From NCBI RefSeq assembly GCF_000332095.2, contig NZ_KI913949.1:2907718-2971717 (forward strand): 64,000 nt of DNA. Reading direction: 5' to 3'. Made by a program: the position numbers and the translations under genes. The notes beneath the pieces were generated by a model, which searched no databases, was not told the DNA's origin, and worked only from the letters and a program-made list of their open reading frames with translations. This DNA comes from Leptolyngbya sp. PCC 6406 (lineage in GTDB: Bacteria; Cyanobacteriota; Cyanobacteriia; Phormidesmidales; Phormidesmidaceae). Numbering within the stretch: position 1 is the first letter of the stretch; every line of letters begins with the position of its first letter. This document shows, piece by piece, positions 18,322 through 27,979 of this stretch.

Positions 18322-18774
18322 CTAAAACAAGGCATCCCGATATTCGTTTAGAACCGCCAATACCTGACTCAGCTTTTGGCGGTTCGCCTCCGAGGGGTCA
18401 GCCAAAAAGCTCAGGAGTGCAAGATCTCGCTCAGTTTCGATTGCAGCTCGGCGAGTCGCTTGTTCTTTATCCTCAGCTCTTCGTTGCTCTTTCTCAGCTC
18501 GTTCATCCGCTGCACGTGCTTCAGCTCTTGCCAAGCGGCTTGTTTCTCGATTTCTACGGTTCCACTCAACGCCGAAATTAACCAGCGCCACCACGAAGGC
18601 CGCCACGGTGAGGCGGTTACTCCAGGTTCGAGGTTGGGCAACGAGTTCGAGGAAGCGGAAGTCTTGTTCGTCATAGAATCGCAAAAACGCCACAGCAATG
18701 GTCAAAACCGTCAACCCGGTGCCGGGAATTAGAGCCAGAAAGTTAAGCCAAACCTGACGATTCCCCATTCCCAT
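18322..18774 (-). CDS. Small membrane protein with coiled-coil tail, unknown function
   Basis: 150 aa. Two hydrophobic segments (about 10-30 'FLALIPGTGLTVLTIAVAFL' and about 53-68 'RLTVAAFVVALVNFGVEW') are followed by a long charged helix rich in R, E and A ('NRETSRLARAEARAADERAEKEQRRAED'), which is probably a coiled coil. It ends in a short helical part. No catalytic motif is seen and I do not know a function. It is flanked by convergent cimA and divergent ABC gene, so it is its own unit. Confidence 0.7.
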   Translation of the reverse strand: MGMGNRQVWLNFLALIPGTGLTVLTIAVAFLRFYDEQDFRFLELVAQPRTWSNRLTVAAFVVALVNFGVEWNRRNRETSRLARAEARAADERAEKEQRRAEDKEQATRRAAIETERDLALLSFLADPSEANRQKLSQVLAVLNEYRDALF

Positions 18775-18914
18775 TTTATGTGATCGCCCATCGTTGCCAA
18801 TCCTACCCTGAGCGTTGAACAGGGTGCATCGCTAGCGCGGATGTATCCGAGGATGGGAACTTATTCCTGTGTAAAGCCCTAACTGTGTCAATCCCTAACT
18901 ATGATTTGATCACC

Positions 18915-19892
18915 ATGATTGATGTTCAAGACCTGACCAAGGTATATCCCGTTGCTATCAAAACACCGGGACTGGGGGGCACGTTCCGCCACTTCTTTCG
19001 GCGTAGCTACCGCCAGGTAGAAGCGGTGCGCCAAGTGTCCTTTCACATCGCACCGGGAGAAGTGGTGGGCTTTCTCGGTCCCAATGGGGCGGGTAAAACA
19101 ACCACACTGAAGATGCTGACGGGGTTGATCCATCCTTCCCAGGGACAGGTGCGGGTGGCGGGGCAGGTGCCCTTTCAACGGACCCCCTCCTTTTTGCGGC
19201 AAATTACGTTGGTGATGGGGCAAAAGCAGCAGTTGCTGTGGGATTTACCCGCCCTGGATTCCCTGCGGATTAATGGGGCTATCTACGGTCTCAGCGATCG
19301 CGTTTTTCGCGATCGCGTTGCCGAGCTGTCGGACCTGCTAGAACTCGGAGATAAACTCAACCAACCCGTGCGGAAACTATCCCTGGGGGAGCGAATGAAG
19401 GCGGAGATGTTGGCGGCTCTGCTCCACCGTCCCCAAGTGCTGTTTTTGGATGAACCCACCCTGGGCCTGGATGTAAATGCCCAAGTGGCAGTGCGGGACT
19501 TTCTACGGGAATATAACCGCCGCTACCAGGCCACCATTGTCCTCACCAGTCACTACATGGCGGATATCACCGCCCTCTGCGATCGCGTACTGCTGATCTA
19601 CCAGGGGGGACTGATCTACGACGGCAGTCTAGAGGATCTTTTGACCCGTTTTGCCCCCTACCGGGAGGTAAAGGTGGAGCTGGCGAACCCCGCCGATGGT
19701 CCGCTCCTGGCCCGCTACGGCGACCTGGAAACCCTGAATGGCTGCTCCGCCAGCCTGATTGTGCAGCGGGGAGCCCTGACCCAGTCCGTATCGCGCATCC
19801 TAGCGGAGTTCGCAGTACAAGACCTGACCGTCACCGACCCCCCCATTGAGGAGGTAATTGGCCGAGTATTCCAAGCGGGCCTAGTGGCCTAA
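18915..19892 (+). CDS. ABC-2-type exporter ATP-binding protein
   Basis: 325 aa from the ATG at 18915 (MIDVQDLTKVYP), preferred over an upstream frame start at 18885. Walker A 'GFLGPNGAGKTTTLKML', Q-loop 'VMGQKQQLLWDLP', signature 'LSLGERMKAEMLAALLH', Walker B 'VLFLDEPTLGLD' and switch His in 'TSHYMADI' are all present. The long insert after the first strand ('KTPGLGGTFRHFFRRSYRQVEAV') is typical of ABC-2 ATPases paired with DUF990-like permeases. No permease gene follows in the window, so the partners are encoded elsewhere. A double HIP1 hairpin (GCGATCGCGTTTTTCGCGAT..., about 19296-19319) lies inside the coding region. Confidence 0.9.
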   Translation: MIDVQDLTKVYPVAIKTPGLGGTFRHFFRRSYRQVEAVRQVSFHIAPGEVVGFLGPNGAGKTTTLKMLTGLIHPSQGQVRVAGQVPFQRTPSFLRQITLVMGQKQQLLWDLPALDSLRINGAIYGLSDRVFRDRVAELSDLLELGDKLNQPVRKLSLGERMKAEMLAALLHRPQVLFLDEPTLGLDVNAQVAVRDFLREYNRRYQATIVLTSHYMADITALCDRVLLIYQGGLIYDGSLEDLLTRFAPYREVKVELANPADGPLLARYGDLETLNGCSASLIVQRGALTQSVSRILAEFAVQDLTVTDPPIEEVIGRVFQAGLVA

Positions 19893-20180
19893 GGAATTTC
19901 TATCCCAAACCACCCCACTAGAGTCATCACGTTGCGGATGCGCCGACAATTTTGGATCCCGGATTTTGGATCCTGGGGTGCCGCCGACAGGGTAAGGCAA
20001 GGCGGCATGACCAATGGGGGTGCCCCTATCGCGGTTCTCACTCGGGTTCAGGACAAGCAGGGGCTTAAGCCCCTTGTTCACCGAAGTGTCATTAAACTGA
20101 GGTGTACCTACATTAGGGAAGCGCTATAACCGCAGGGGGTAGGTGTCTAGAATAGGCACAGTCCTTTGCAGAGCTTGCCC

Positions 20181-21569
20181 ATGCCTACTCCCCGGTTGTT
20201 GATCATTGGTCTCGACTGTATGGAACCCTCCCTGGTATTTGACCAGTGGCGGGGCGATTTACCCCACCTGTCGCGGCTCATGGATCAGGGCAGCTATGGC
20301 CGTCTAGAGAGCAGCATTCCCGCCATTACTGTCCCTGCCTGGAGCTGCATGATGAGCGGGCGTGATCCAGGAGAGTTGGGCATCTACGGCTTCCGGAATC
20401 GCCGCGATCGCGGATATCACTCCATGGCCATCTCCGATGGACGGGCGGTTCAGGTGCCCCGCCTCTGGGACATCCTAGGGGATGCGGGTTGGAGAGTAGC
20501 GGTCCTCAGCGTCCCCGGAACCTCTCCCCCCTACCCAGTAAACGGCTCCCTCCTATCCTGCTTTCTCACCCCCAGCATCGAAGTACCCTTCACCCATCCC
20601 CCAGAACTAGCAGATCAAATCCGGGCCTGGATGCCAGAGTTCATGCTAGATGTGCCCAACTTTCGCTCTGACGAAAAGGATCGCATTCAGGCAAATCTCT
20701 ACACCCTCTGCGACCAACGCTTCACCCTGGCAGAAAAGCTAATCGCCCAAGAGGCCCCCGACTTGCTGATGCTGGTAGACATGGGCGTAGACCGCCTCCA
20801 CCACGCCTTCTGGAAACCCATGGACCCCCGCCATCCCCAGTACGAAGCCGACTCCCCCTTCGCCACCACCATCCACGACTACTACGTCCATGTCGATCAG
20901 CGAGTGGGAGAGTTGCTGAGCTACTGCGACGAAGATACAGCGGTCCTAGTGGTATCAGACCACGGTGCACAGCCCTTAATGGGGGGCATCTGCATCAACG
21001 AGTGGCTCATGACCCAGGGCTACCTGACCCTGAAAGAAGCCCCAACCGAGGTAGTCCCTCTAGATCAGGCAGCGGTGGATTGGAGCCAAACCCAGGTCTG
21101 GGGAGCGGGGGGCTACTATGCCCGCATTTTCCTGAATGTGCAGGGGCGAGAACCCGAGGGTATTGTGCCCATGGCAGAGTACGAAACCCTGCGAACGGAA
21201 CTAACAGAAAAGCTGAAGCAGTTGCCCACCCCCACGGGCAGCAATTTGAATGTGACGGTGTTTAAGCCCCAGGAAATTTATCAAAAGGTACGGGGACGAG
21301 CACCAGACCTGATCGTATATTTCGACGATCTAGCTTGGCGCAGCGTCGGCAGCGTCGGCATCAACAGCCTCTATACCCTAGACAATGACACTGGCCCTGA
21401 TGATGCCAACCATGCCCCCTTTGGTCTGATGATTTTCCACGATCCGGCCCAGCCCCAACCGGGCCAGATACTCACGGGTGCCCAGCTCTATGACATCGTC
21501 CCCACCCTGCTGCACCGCTATGACATCCAGGCCCCCTCCGGACTCCGAGGCAAGGTGCTATCTCTATAA
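20181..21569 (+). CDS. Alkaline-phosphatase-superfamily phosphodiesterase/nucleotide pyrophosphatase
   Basis: 462 aa from the ATG at 20181. The fold is the type I phosphodiesterase/NPP branch of the alkaline phosphatase superfamily: metal-binding 'IIGLDCMEPSLV' near the N-terminus, a likely nucleophile region 'AITVPAWSCMMSGRDPGELGIYGFRN', 'LLMLVDMGVDRLHHAFW' and 'LVVSDHGAQPLMGGICINEWL' carrying the D-H metal ligands, and a late histidine in 'DDANHAPFG'. It should hydrolyse phosphodiester or phosphoanhydride bonds; the substrate is unknown. There is no obvious signal peptide, so it is probably cytosolic. The gene is monocistronic. Confidence 0.85.
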   Translation: MPTPRLLIIGLDCMEPSLVFDQWRGDLPHLSRLMDQGSYGRLESSIPAITVPAWSCMMSGRDPGELGIYGFRNRRDRGYHSMAISDGRAVQVPRLWDILGDAGWRVAVLSVPGTSPPYPVNGSLLSCFLTPSIEVPFTHPPELADQIRAWMPEFMLDVPNFRSDEKDRIQANLYTLCDQRFTLAEKLIAQEAPDLLMLVDMGVDRLHHAFWKPMDPRHPQYEADSPFATTIHDYYVHVDQRVGELLSYCDEDTAVLVVSDHGAQPLMGGICINEWLMTQGYLTLKEAPTEVVPLDQAAVDWSQTQVWGAGGYYARIFLNVQGREPEGIVPMAEYETLRTELTEKLKQLPTPTGSNLNVTVFKPQEIYQKVRGRAPDLIVYFDDLAWRSVGSVGINSLYTLDNDTGPDDANHAPFGLMIFHDPAQPQPGQILTGAQLYDIVPTLLHRYDIQAPSGLRGKVLSL

Positions 21570-21648
21570 ACCCAGACCATCTCTAGGGGTGTTCCCAGCC
21601 CCCCAATCCTGGATACGCCCTATATCGACTGATAGCACTGATTTACGC

Positions 21649-21852
21649 CTAGTACCGCAAGGCGTAAATCAGTCCACTATCGTCCCGCTGACGCGACGAT
21701 GGCCGCAGGCTTCTAGCCTGCGCTTAGGCTTCTTATTCTGTCGCACTAGCCCAACCTTTTCTGGTCCCCTCTCCTCTTGGGAGAGGGCTAGGGTGAGGGG
21801 CCGAGGTGTACCACGATGGAAAGGTTAGGGTATTTACGCCGCAGAGTACTAG
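21649..21852. repeat. CTAG-bounded MITE family 1, copy 1 (interrupted, reverse orientation)
   Basis: Begins CTAGTACCGCAAGGCGTAAA and ends TTTACGCCGCAGAGTACTAG. It shares with the other copies the segment around CCTCTCC...GGGAGAGGGCTAGGG. About 55 bp of extra sequence including a hairpin (GCCGCAGGCTTCTAGCCTGCG) is inserted, giving 204 bp. The right-hand CTAG (21849-21852) contains the glgB stop codon. Confidence 0.75.
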
Positions 21853-24152
21853 CTCACCACCTGACCCGCATCCACCGCCTGGGTATATTCCCGGTCGATT
21901 TTCAGCACCACCACCCCCAGGGGTGGCAGTGTTAGGTCCAGGGAATAGGGGCGACTGTGGAAACTCCAGTCATCGGACCATTTGCCCCCCAGATTGCCCA
22001 TATTGCTGCCGCCAAAATCCCGAGCGTCGCTGTTGAACAGCTCTCGATAGTAGCCCCGCTCCGGTACCCCAACTCGGTAGTGGCTGTGGGGCTGTGGGGT
22101 GAAATTACACACCACCACCACAAAATCATTGCTGTCCTTATCCCGGCGAATGAAAGACACAACACTGTGGCGATTGTCACTACAGTCGATCCACTCAAAG
22201 CCTTCCTGAGTAAAGTCTTGGGTGTAGAGAGCCGGTTCACTCTTATAAAAAGTGTTGAGCTTGGCCATGAAATTTTTGTAGCTCTGGTGCGCCTCATATT
22301 GCAAAAGATGCCACTCCAGATCTCCCCACACATTCCACTCACTCCACTGGCCAAATTCCATGCTCATAAAGAGCGTCTTTTTGCCGGGATGCATGAACAT
22401 ATAGGCAAACAGACAGCGCATGTTGGCAAATTTTTGCCACTCATCCCCCGGCATCTTGCCCAGCATGTTGCTCTTGCCGTGAACTACCTCATCGTGGGAC
22501 AGCGCCAGCATGAAATTTTCACTAAAGGCGTACCAAATACTAAAAGTGACATTGTTTTGATGGAACTGCCGGAACCAAGGGTCCATGGCAAAGTAGTCCA
22601 ACATGTCGTGCATCCAGCCCATGTTCCACTTCAGGTTGAAGCCCAGACCCCCCACATAGGTGGGCCAAGACACCATGGGCCAAGAGGTGGATTCCTCCGC
22701 AATAGAGAGGACACCGGGATAATAGCTAAACAACAGGTGATTCACCTGACGGAGAAAGTCAGCAGCCTCGATATTTTCTCGACCACCGTAGTCATTGGTG
22801 ACCCATTCCCCCTCTTCGCGGCAATAGTCTAGGTAGAGCATGGAAGCTACAGCATCCACCCGAATGCCATCAATGTGGTACTTGTCAAACCAAAAGAGGG
22901 CATTGGCAACCAGAAAGTTGCGGACCTCATTACGACCATAGTTGAAAACCAGGGTGCCCCATTCCTTGTGCTCTCCTTTGCGGGGATCAGCATGCTCATA
23001 GAGATGGGTGCCGTCAAAAAAGGCCAGTCCATGGCCATCCTTGGGGAAGTGGCCGGGAACCCAGTCCACAATGACACCAATGTCATTCTGGTGACACAGA
23101 TCGATCAAATACATCAAATCTTCCGGAGTGCCGTAGCGGGAGGTGGCGGCATAGTAGCCCGTCACCTGATAGCCCCAGGAGCCGTCAAAGGGATGCTCGG
23201 CCACTGGCAGCAGCTCAATATGGGTAAAGCCCATCTCCTTGACGTAGGGAATGAGCTTGTCCGCCAGTTCTCTGTAGGTGAGGAAGCGGGCTCCGGGCTT
23301 GAGATCTGCCACCTGCACCGAGGAACAAGGCGTGCCGTCGGGGCCAAGAGGAGGCTCTGAGGAAGAGGCATGGAGCCAGGATCCCAGGTGGAGTTCGTAG
23401 ATGGAAATCGGTTTGGTCAGGGGATCGGTATGGCGACGGGTTTCCATCCAGTTCCCGTCATGCCACTGGTAGTCGTCTAGCTGAGTGACGATGGAGGCGG
23501 TTTTGGGCCGCACCTCTTGCTGGAAGCCGTAGGGGTCGGACTTTTCGTAGATATGGCCCGCCTGATTCTTGATTTCGTATTTATAGGGGGAACCAACGGT
23601 CACGCCGGGAATAAACAGCTCCCAAATCCCGTTGCCCGTGAGGCGCATCTGGTGCTTGCGGCCATCCCACAGATTGAAGTCCCCCAATACCGACACATTG
23701 CGGCCATTGGGAGCCCAAAGGGCAAAGTAAACCCCCTCTACCCCCTCCATGGTGGTGGGGTGTGCCCCCAGCTTTTCGTAGAGGCGGTGGTGGTTACCCT
23801 CGGCGAACAGGTGAATATCAAAGTCCGTAATGCGGCGGGTCTTGAAGGCGTAGGGATCGTAGATGAAGCGCTCGTGTTCCCCTTCTTGGTAGCGGAGTTG
23901 GTAGTTGGCGAGGTCATCGGTTTCGATCAGACATTCAAAAAAATGGGGGTTGTGGTCCGCCTCCATGGGATATTCCTGGCGGCTTTCTGGCAAAACTACC
24001 CAGGCCATCGTGGCGCTGGGTAGGTAAGCTCGCACCGCCCAGACGGTTTTGCCGTCCTGCTGGATCATGTGGGGGCCTAGAACCTCAAAGGGGTTCTGGT
24101 GCTGGTTCCAAACAATGCGGTCAATCTGATCTGGGGCAACCGTAACAGCCAT
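21849..24152 (-). CDS. glgB: 1,4-alpha-glucan branching enzyme
   Basis: 767 aa. GlgB cuts alpha-1,4 glucan chains and rejoins them by alpha-1,6 bonds during glycogen synthesis. An N-terminal CBM48 region ('[10 protein letters not shown]', '[28 protein letters not shown]') precedes the GH13 barrel. Barrel motifs are '[13 protein letters not shown]', '[16 protein letters not shown]' (nucleophile Asp), 'IAEESTSWP' (acid Glu) and '[15 protein letters not shown]' (third Asp). The C-terminal all-beta domain ends '...[19 protein letters not shown]'. The TAG stop is formed by the terminal CTAG of an adjacent MITE. The gene is in good order otherwise. Confidence 0.97.
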   Translation of the reverse strand: MAVTVAPDQIDRIVWNQHQNPFEVLGPHMIQQDGKTVWAVRAYLPSATMAWVVLPESRQEYPMEADHNPHFFECLIETDDLANYQLRYQEGEHERFIYDPYAFKTRRITDFDIHLFAEGNHHRLYEKLGAHPTTMEGVEGVYFALWAPNGRNVSVLGDFNLWDGRKHQMRLTGNGIWELFIPGVTVGSPYKYEIKNQAGHIYEKSDPYGFQQEVRPKTASIVTQLDDYQWHDGNWMETRRHTDPLTKPISIYELHLGSWLHASSSEPPLGPDGTPCSSVQVADLKPGARFLTYRELADKLIPYVKEMGFTHIELLPVAEHPFDGSWGYQVTGYYAATSRYGTPEDLMYLIDLCHQNDIGVIVDWVPGHFPKDGHGLAFFDGTHLYEHADPRKGEHKEWGTLVFNYGRNEVRNFLVANALFWFDKYHIDGIRVDAVASMLYLDYCREEGEWVTNDYGGRENIEAADFLRQVNHLLFSYYPGVLSIAEESTSWPMVSWPTYVGGLGFNLKWNMGWMHDMLDYFAMDPWFRQFHQNNVTFSIWYAFSENFMLALSHDEVVHGKSNMLGKMPGDEWQKFANMRCLFAYMFMHPGKKTLFMSMEFGQWSEWNVWGDLEWHLLQYEAHQSYKNFMAKLNTFYKSEPALYTQDFTQEGFEWIDCSDNRHSVVSFIRRDKDSNDFVVVVCNFTPQPHSHYRVGVPERGYYRELFNSDARDFGGSNMGNLGGKWSDDWSFHSRPYSLDLTLPPLGVVVLKIDREYTQAVDAGQVVS

Positions 24153-24312
24153 ATAAAACCTGGTGCTGAAATTATGAAACGACGCTTCTTAGGAGAAAAA
24201 TCCGCTGTCTTCCTTGGGGGGACTGCGGAAAAATGTTAAGTATCTGCGAAACAGATTAACGCATTGTAACGATCCCAACGCAATTCCCCTTGAATTGGCT
24301 ATACGACGGGGA

Positions 24313-24642
24313 TCATCGCGAAACTGGCAGCAAGGGTTGAAGAACCCGGCGGAGTTGCAGCAAAAAGATGGCGGAGCGAAAGGTTTCGGGAACCATCTGG
24401 ATATCTGCCTGTCGGAGTTCGGCCTGGAGTTGGGCGTACTCAACGGCGGTGAGTACCTCTCCGGTGAGGGGAGATCTCCCTTCGATGATGATCTCTGTGC
24501 GCAATACCTCTTCGGGGATCTCTTCGGGGGGCGGTAGAGCTTGTCCGGCGGGGGCTAGGGCTAGGGTAAGCCCTAGCCCTAGCCCACCGGAAGCAATTCC
24601 AACAATAGATAGGTATTTTAGGTATTTAATGAGGAAGGCCAT
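24313..24642 (-). CDS. Small secreted protein, unknown function
   Basis: 109 aa. A basic start, a hydrophobic stretch (about 10-32) and 'PAGQALPPP' suggest a cleaved signal peptide with export to the periplasm or thylakoid lumen. The mature part ('PEEIPEEVLRTEIIIEGRSPLTGEVLTAVEYAQLQAELRQ', then 'VPETFRSAIFLLQLRRVLQPLLP') looks like the small conserved proteins seen in many cyanobacteria, but I know no function. Codons for the signal-peptide core form a perfect 15-bp inverted repeat (24552-24585). The next gene, glgB, lies 160 bp downstream. Confidence 0.75.
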   Translation of the reverse strand: MAFLIKYLKYLSIVGIASGGLGLGLTLALAPAGQALPPPEEIPEEVLRTEIIIEGRSPLTGEVLTAVEYAQLQAELRQADIQMVPETFRSAIFLLQLRRVLQPLLPVSR

Positions 24643-25001
24643 GGCAATCGCGGTAGGGAAGCGCAGGGGGACGGGTGACCAATCTTTAAGTCTTTTAGCA
24701 TCTTAGAGCTTGTACTGAGACAACCTCTGCTAAAGAACTTACCGCTACGGCGGGTGGGTTGTCGTCTGATATTGCTCTGAATATTGATCTGAATATTGGG
24801 GTGGACAATTGAGAAAGCGCTCTAGCTTTCGTGATTTTTGCGAATCTAGCCGTTAAAACAGAGTGAATTCCTCAGGAATTTGCCCCCACAGTGGCGAAGA
24901 TCTAAACAGCAGCGGTTGGGCTGTGACCTGTCTGCCCTACGTCTCTACGCTTAGGGGCTGTTGACACCTCTCCGCTGAAATTTTTGCAAAGGATAATTTC
25001 C
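24643..25001. other. Divergent intergenic region
   Basis: Between the small secreted protein and the PPC/TPR gene. Three short direct repeats CTGA(A)TATTG occur at 24766, 24777 and 24789, a spacing of 11-12 bp, which could be regulator half-sites. No gene is seen. Confidence 0.4.
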
Positions 25002-25757
25002 ATGAACAATCGATTCTCTAGAGTGGCTGGAATCGTGGCTGCCGTTCTCACCTTGGCGGGCACCATGGCGATCGCGGTTCCCAGTAGCCGTGCTCAATCT
25101 GCCCCGATTCTAAATCAGCAGGGCACGTTGAAGCCTGCGGTAAACGAGTACCCCATTGTTCTAGAGGCGGGACAGGTTCTGACGATCCGCATGAGCAGTG
25201 AGGAGTTTGACACGGTGCTGCTGCTGCTGGCCCCTAATGGGGAGGAGGTCGCTTTTAATGATGATGCCGATGGCTCTCTCAACTCTCGCATTGTCTATAT
25301 GGTGCCGGAAACGGGCCAATACACCATTGTTGCTCGGTCCTATGGCGGAAATGGGGGCGACTATTTACTCCAAGTGCAGCCCGCAACCGCCTATGAAGTC
25401 CTCATGAACGAGGCAGACATGGCGATATTTGAAGGGGACTATGACACTGCGATCGCGGCGTTGTCTGAGGCCATCAACCTAGAGCCCAACCAGCCGAGTG
25501 CCTATGTCCAACGGGCCAACCTGTACTGGAGCCAAGCTTACCAAGTTGCCGATGCATCGGGCCAACCCTTTGAGGGACCAATGTCCTTACCAGAAGCGGC
25601 TCGAAATACCATTGCCAGCGATTTCTTGGCCGCTGCTGCTCTCTATGAGGCCAGTGGAGATGTCGATCAGGCAGCTTACCTGCGAGCAGAAGCGGAATTT
25701 GTCCAAACCGGGGAATACCCTGCTTACCCAGGGCTGGAAATAGTTCCTGAGGGTTAG
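25002..25757 (+). CDS. Secreted PPC-domain/TPR protein
   Basis: 251 aa from the ATG at 25002, preceded by AAAGGA. Residues 1-32 form a signal peptide ending 'PSSRAQS'. Residues about 35-125 are a bacterial pre-peptidase C-terminal (PPC) type beta-sandwich: 'YPIVLEAGQVLTIRMSSEEFDTVLLLLAPNGEEVAFNDDADGSLNSRIVYMVPETGQYTIVARSYGGN'. Then come one or two TPR-like helical pairs ('ADMAIFEGDYDTAIAALSEAINLEPNQPSAYVQRANLYW', 'FLAAAALYEASGDVDQAAYL'). No enzyme domain is present, so it probably acts as a binding module outside the cytoplasm. A terminator follows. Confidence 0.82.
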   Translation: MNNRFSRVAGIVAAVLTLAGTMAIAVPSSRAQSAPILNQQGTLKPAVNEYPIVLEAGQVLTIRMSSEEFDTVLLLLAPNGEEVAFNDDADGSLNSRIVYMVPETGQYTIVARSYGGNGGDYLLQVQPATAYEVLMNEADMAIFEGDYDTAIAALSEAINLEPNQPSAYVQRANLYWSQAYQVADASGQPFEGPMSLPEAARNTIASDFLAAAALYEASGDVDQAAYLRAEAEFVQTGEYPAYPGLEIVPEG

Positions 25758-25852
25758 TCGAATTTGAAGATATTGGGGAAATTAAACTCGATTTTCCCGG
25801 ATAGGTTTTCCTCACCTGAGAAAACTGGGATGGTAGATGCACCCTGATTGTC

Positions 25853-25880
25853 GCCCCTGGCTCCGGCCAGGGGCTTTTTG
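25853..25880 (+). terminator. Rho-independent terminator after PPC/TPR gene
   Basis: Stem GCCCCTGG (25853-25860) with CCAGGGGC (25867-25874), loop CTCCGG, then TTTTTG. About 95 bp after the stop. Confidence 0.85.
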
Positions 25881-25982
25881 TTGTCATTCAGTAGGCGCAG
25901 TAGGCGCGTTATTTATGGCGACATGCAGTTGGAGTGGGCAATGGAATTTCTCGGCAGTGGCCTCCTAAATTACCCGTAGGGG

Positions 25983-27644
25983 TCAATAGGGATAACTGTA
26001 GGGCTGGGTGAGGGTAAGGGCGCGGTAAATCAAGAGGGTTTCCGTAGGGGCTCCGCCTCGGGTTAGGGTGAGTTCACCTAGGGGTTCTAAACCCTCGAAA
26101 AAGGGATTAAAGGGAACGGTGGGGTCATCGTTGGGGTGAAAGCTTCGCAGGGTTACGAAGAGGCCATCTGCCCCCACCCAGTCAGCGGGATTAAACCAAA
26201 AGGCAAAGCCTCGGGGATCTTGGCTGAAGGTGGTAACGGGGCGATTGCTCAAGGGCTGTACCGCCATATCCACATAGGCCGCCAGGTAGAACTCGTCGGT
26301 AAACACAAAGGTGCTAGACTGCATCGCTTGGAGCAGATCGGGACGGTCTGCCAGCCGTTGTCGCAGTTGCACGATATCTAGCAAGATGGTGGAGCCGTCT
26401 GCCTCTGGGCTCACAAAACCGCCTAAGAGACTGTACTGGCTGGGTTTTTGCAAAATTCCCAGGGTCAAATGCAACAGGGCAATCAGGGATAGGGTCGCGA
26501 TCGCGGCGGCGGTCCCCCCCAGCCAGCGCCGCCGGAACCGAGGTCGCCAGTGGCCCATGCCCTCCGCCAGCAAAATTGAGAGCCCCCAAAAGCCAGGGGC
26601 GGGCCAAGCGGGAAAGGTGTGGTGTTGGCCACCGATTAGGGTCATCCCTAGGGCGATGGGAACCGAGGCCCAGAGAATTAGGGCTTGGCGATCGCGGGCA
26701 TAGAATTCAACCGGCCCCAGGGGAGGCTGGAGCAGACACCGAACCTGGTTGAGTAATCCCCGCCCCGTGACCCACCAGAGGGGCAATCCCAGGGTCGGGC
26801 AAAGATAGACGATGCCCAGCAGCCAAGTAACCGCTAAGTCCCCCAGACGATAGGGCTCAGCAACGGCGGCTTCCCCCCCTTCAAACCGCAGACCCAGGTG
26901 AAAGCGAAAGGAAATCCAGTCGTTTTGGCTATTCCACCACCCCAGAGGGGCTAGGACAGCCAGCCCCAGCACCACCGCTAGCGCCATCCAGGGGGAAAAT
27001 AAGGCCCGCCGCTGGGGACCACGGGTGAGGCAAAAGCCCAAAATTCCTGCCCCCAGTACAAATCCGTGGTATTTGCTCAAACCCGCCAGCCCTAAGAGCA
27101 GCCCCAGCACCGCCAGCCGCCAGGAGGGCTGATAATCCGTGGCTTTGCCCCCTCGGGCGATGGTGGTCGCTGGGGGCAAAAATTCCACTGCCGCCACGTA
27201 TAGGGCCAGGGACCAGAAAAAGATCAGGCTATTGTCGGGGGCGGTGAGGAGACCAAAGGTAATCCACAGCAGGGGGGCAATGCTGGTAATCGCTACGGCG
27301 AGCAATCCCGTGGCGGTACTGTAGAGACGCTGGGCAGTGAGGTATAGCAGTATCAGGCTGAGGGGATAAAGGACTAGGGCTCCCAGGCGCACGGTAAAGG
27401 GCACCAGCACCCCCGTCAGCCACCAACCCATGCCCGTGGTCAGGGCCACCAAGGGGGGATGGTCGAAATAGCTCCAGTTCAGGTGGTGGCTGTAGACGTA
27501 GTAATAGACCTCATCTAGCCCCAGGGGCAGATAGGCCGCGATCGCACCCCGCACCAGTAGCCCCCCGAGGAGAAGAATCCCCAAGGAAAGAGGCCAGGGA
27601 CTATATCCCAGAGTGAATCCGGACTGCGATCGTTTCCACGTCAT
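25983..27644 (-). CDS. Membrane glycosyltransferase, GT39/ArnT-like
   Basis: 553 aa with about 11-12 hydrophobic segments. The N-terminal region carries the PMT/ArnT-type catalytic acid pair 'LPLGLDEVYYYVYSHHLNWSYFDHPPLVALT', where D-E after the first helix and the following H-P-P are family hallmarks. These enzymes transfer sugars from polyprenyl-phosphate carriers at the outer face of the cytoplasmic membrane. The acceptor (protein or lipid) is unknown. A soluble C-terminal region (about 400-553) follows the last helices. It stands alone between convergent and divergent neighbours. Confidence 0.88.
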   Translation of the reverse strand: MTWKRSQSGFTLGYSPWPLSLGILLLGGLLVRGAIAAYLPLGLDEVYYYVYSHHLNWSYFDHPPLVALTTGMGWWLTGVLVPFTVRLGALVLYPLSLILLYLTAQRLYSTATGLLAVAITSIAPLLWITFGLLTAPDNSLIFFWSLALYVAAVEFLPPATTIARGGKATDYQPSWRLAVLGLLLGLAGLSKYHGFVLGAGILGFCLTRGPQRRALFSPWMALAVVLGLAVLAPLGWWNSQNDWISFRFHLGLRFEGGEAAVAEPYRLGDLAVTWLLGIVYLCPTLGLPLWWVTGRGLLNQVRCLLQPPLGPVEFYARDRQALILWASVPIALGMTLIGGQHHTFPAWPAPGFWGLSILLAEGMGHWRPRFRRRWLGGTAAAIATLSLIALLHLTLGILQKPSQYSLLGGFVSPEADGSTILLDIVQLRQRLADRPDLLQAMQSSTFVFTDEFYLAAYVDMAVQPLSNRPVTTFSQDPRGFAFWFNPADWVGADGLFVTLRSFHPNDDPTVPFNPFFEGLEPLGELTLTRGGAPTETLLIYRALTLTQPYSYPY

Positions 27645-27979
27645 CTCCAGTCGTCCTCCCTAGATTTCTGCAAGTTTGTTGCTGCAAGTTTGTTGCTGCA
27701 ACCTGAATCCCGCACCTGCTGGGCCGGAGCCCAGAGAATAATCCCCAAAATGGGAATGCGATCGGGCTAGAAGCGGCATTTAGGGACGTGCAATTAAACA
27801 ACACCCCACCACCAGCCCAATATCGGCCACCCGCCCACCGGGCAACCACAAGCACCCAAGCCCTCACACCCTCGCACCCTCATACCCCCCTTACGGATGG
27901 GGGTTTTATTTTCCTGCGAGTCCCTTAGCCAGTTTAATCATGACATCCTAGGGGTCTGGCTTGAAGACAAGAGAAACCT
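27645..27979. other. Divergent intergenic region GT39/cinA
   Basis: Contains a direct repeat CTGCAAGTTTGTTG (twice, about 27668-27695) and a C5/G5 hairpin followed by TTTTATTTT (27885-27911) that looks like a + strand terminator although no + strand gene ends nearby. No gene is seen. Confidence 0.4.

Noticed and set aside
27884-27911. Terminator-like hairpin on the + strand upstream of cinA
   Set aside because: No + strand gene ends nearby, so it was noted only in the region entry.
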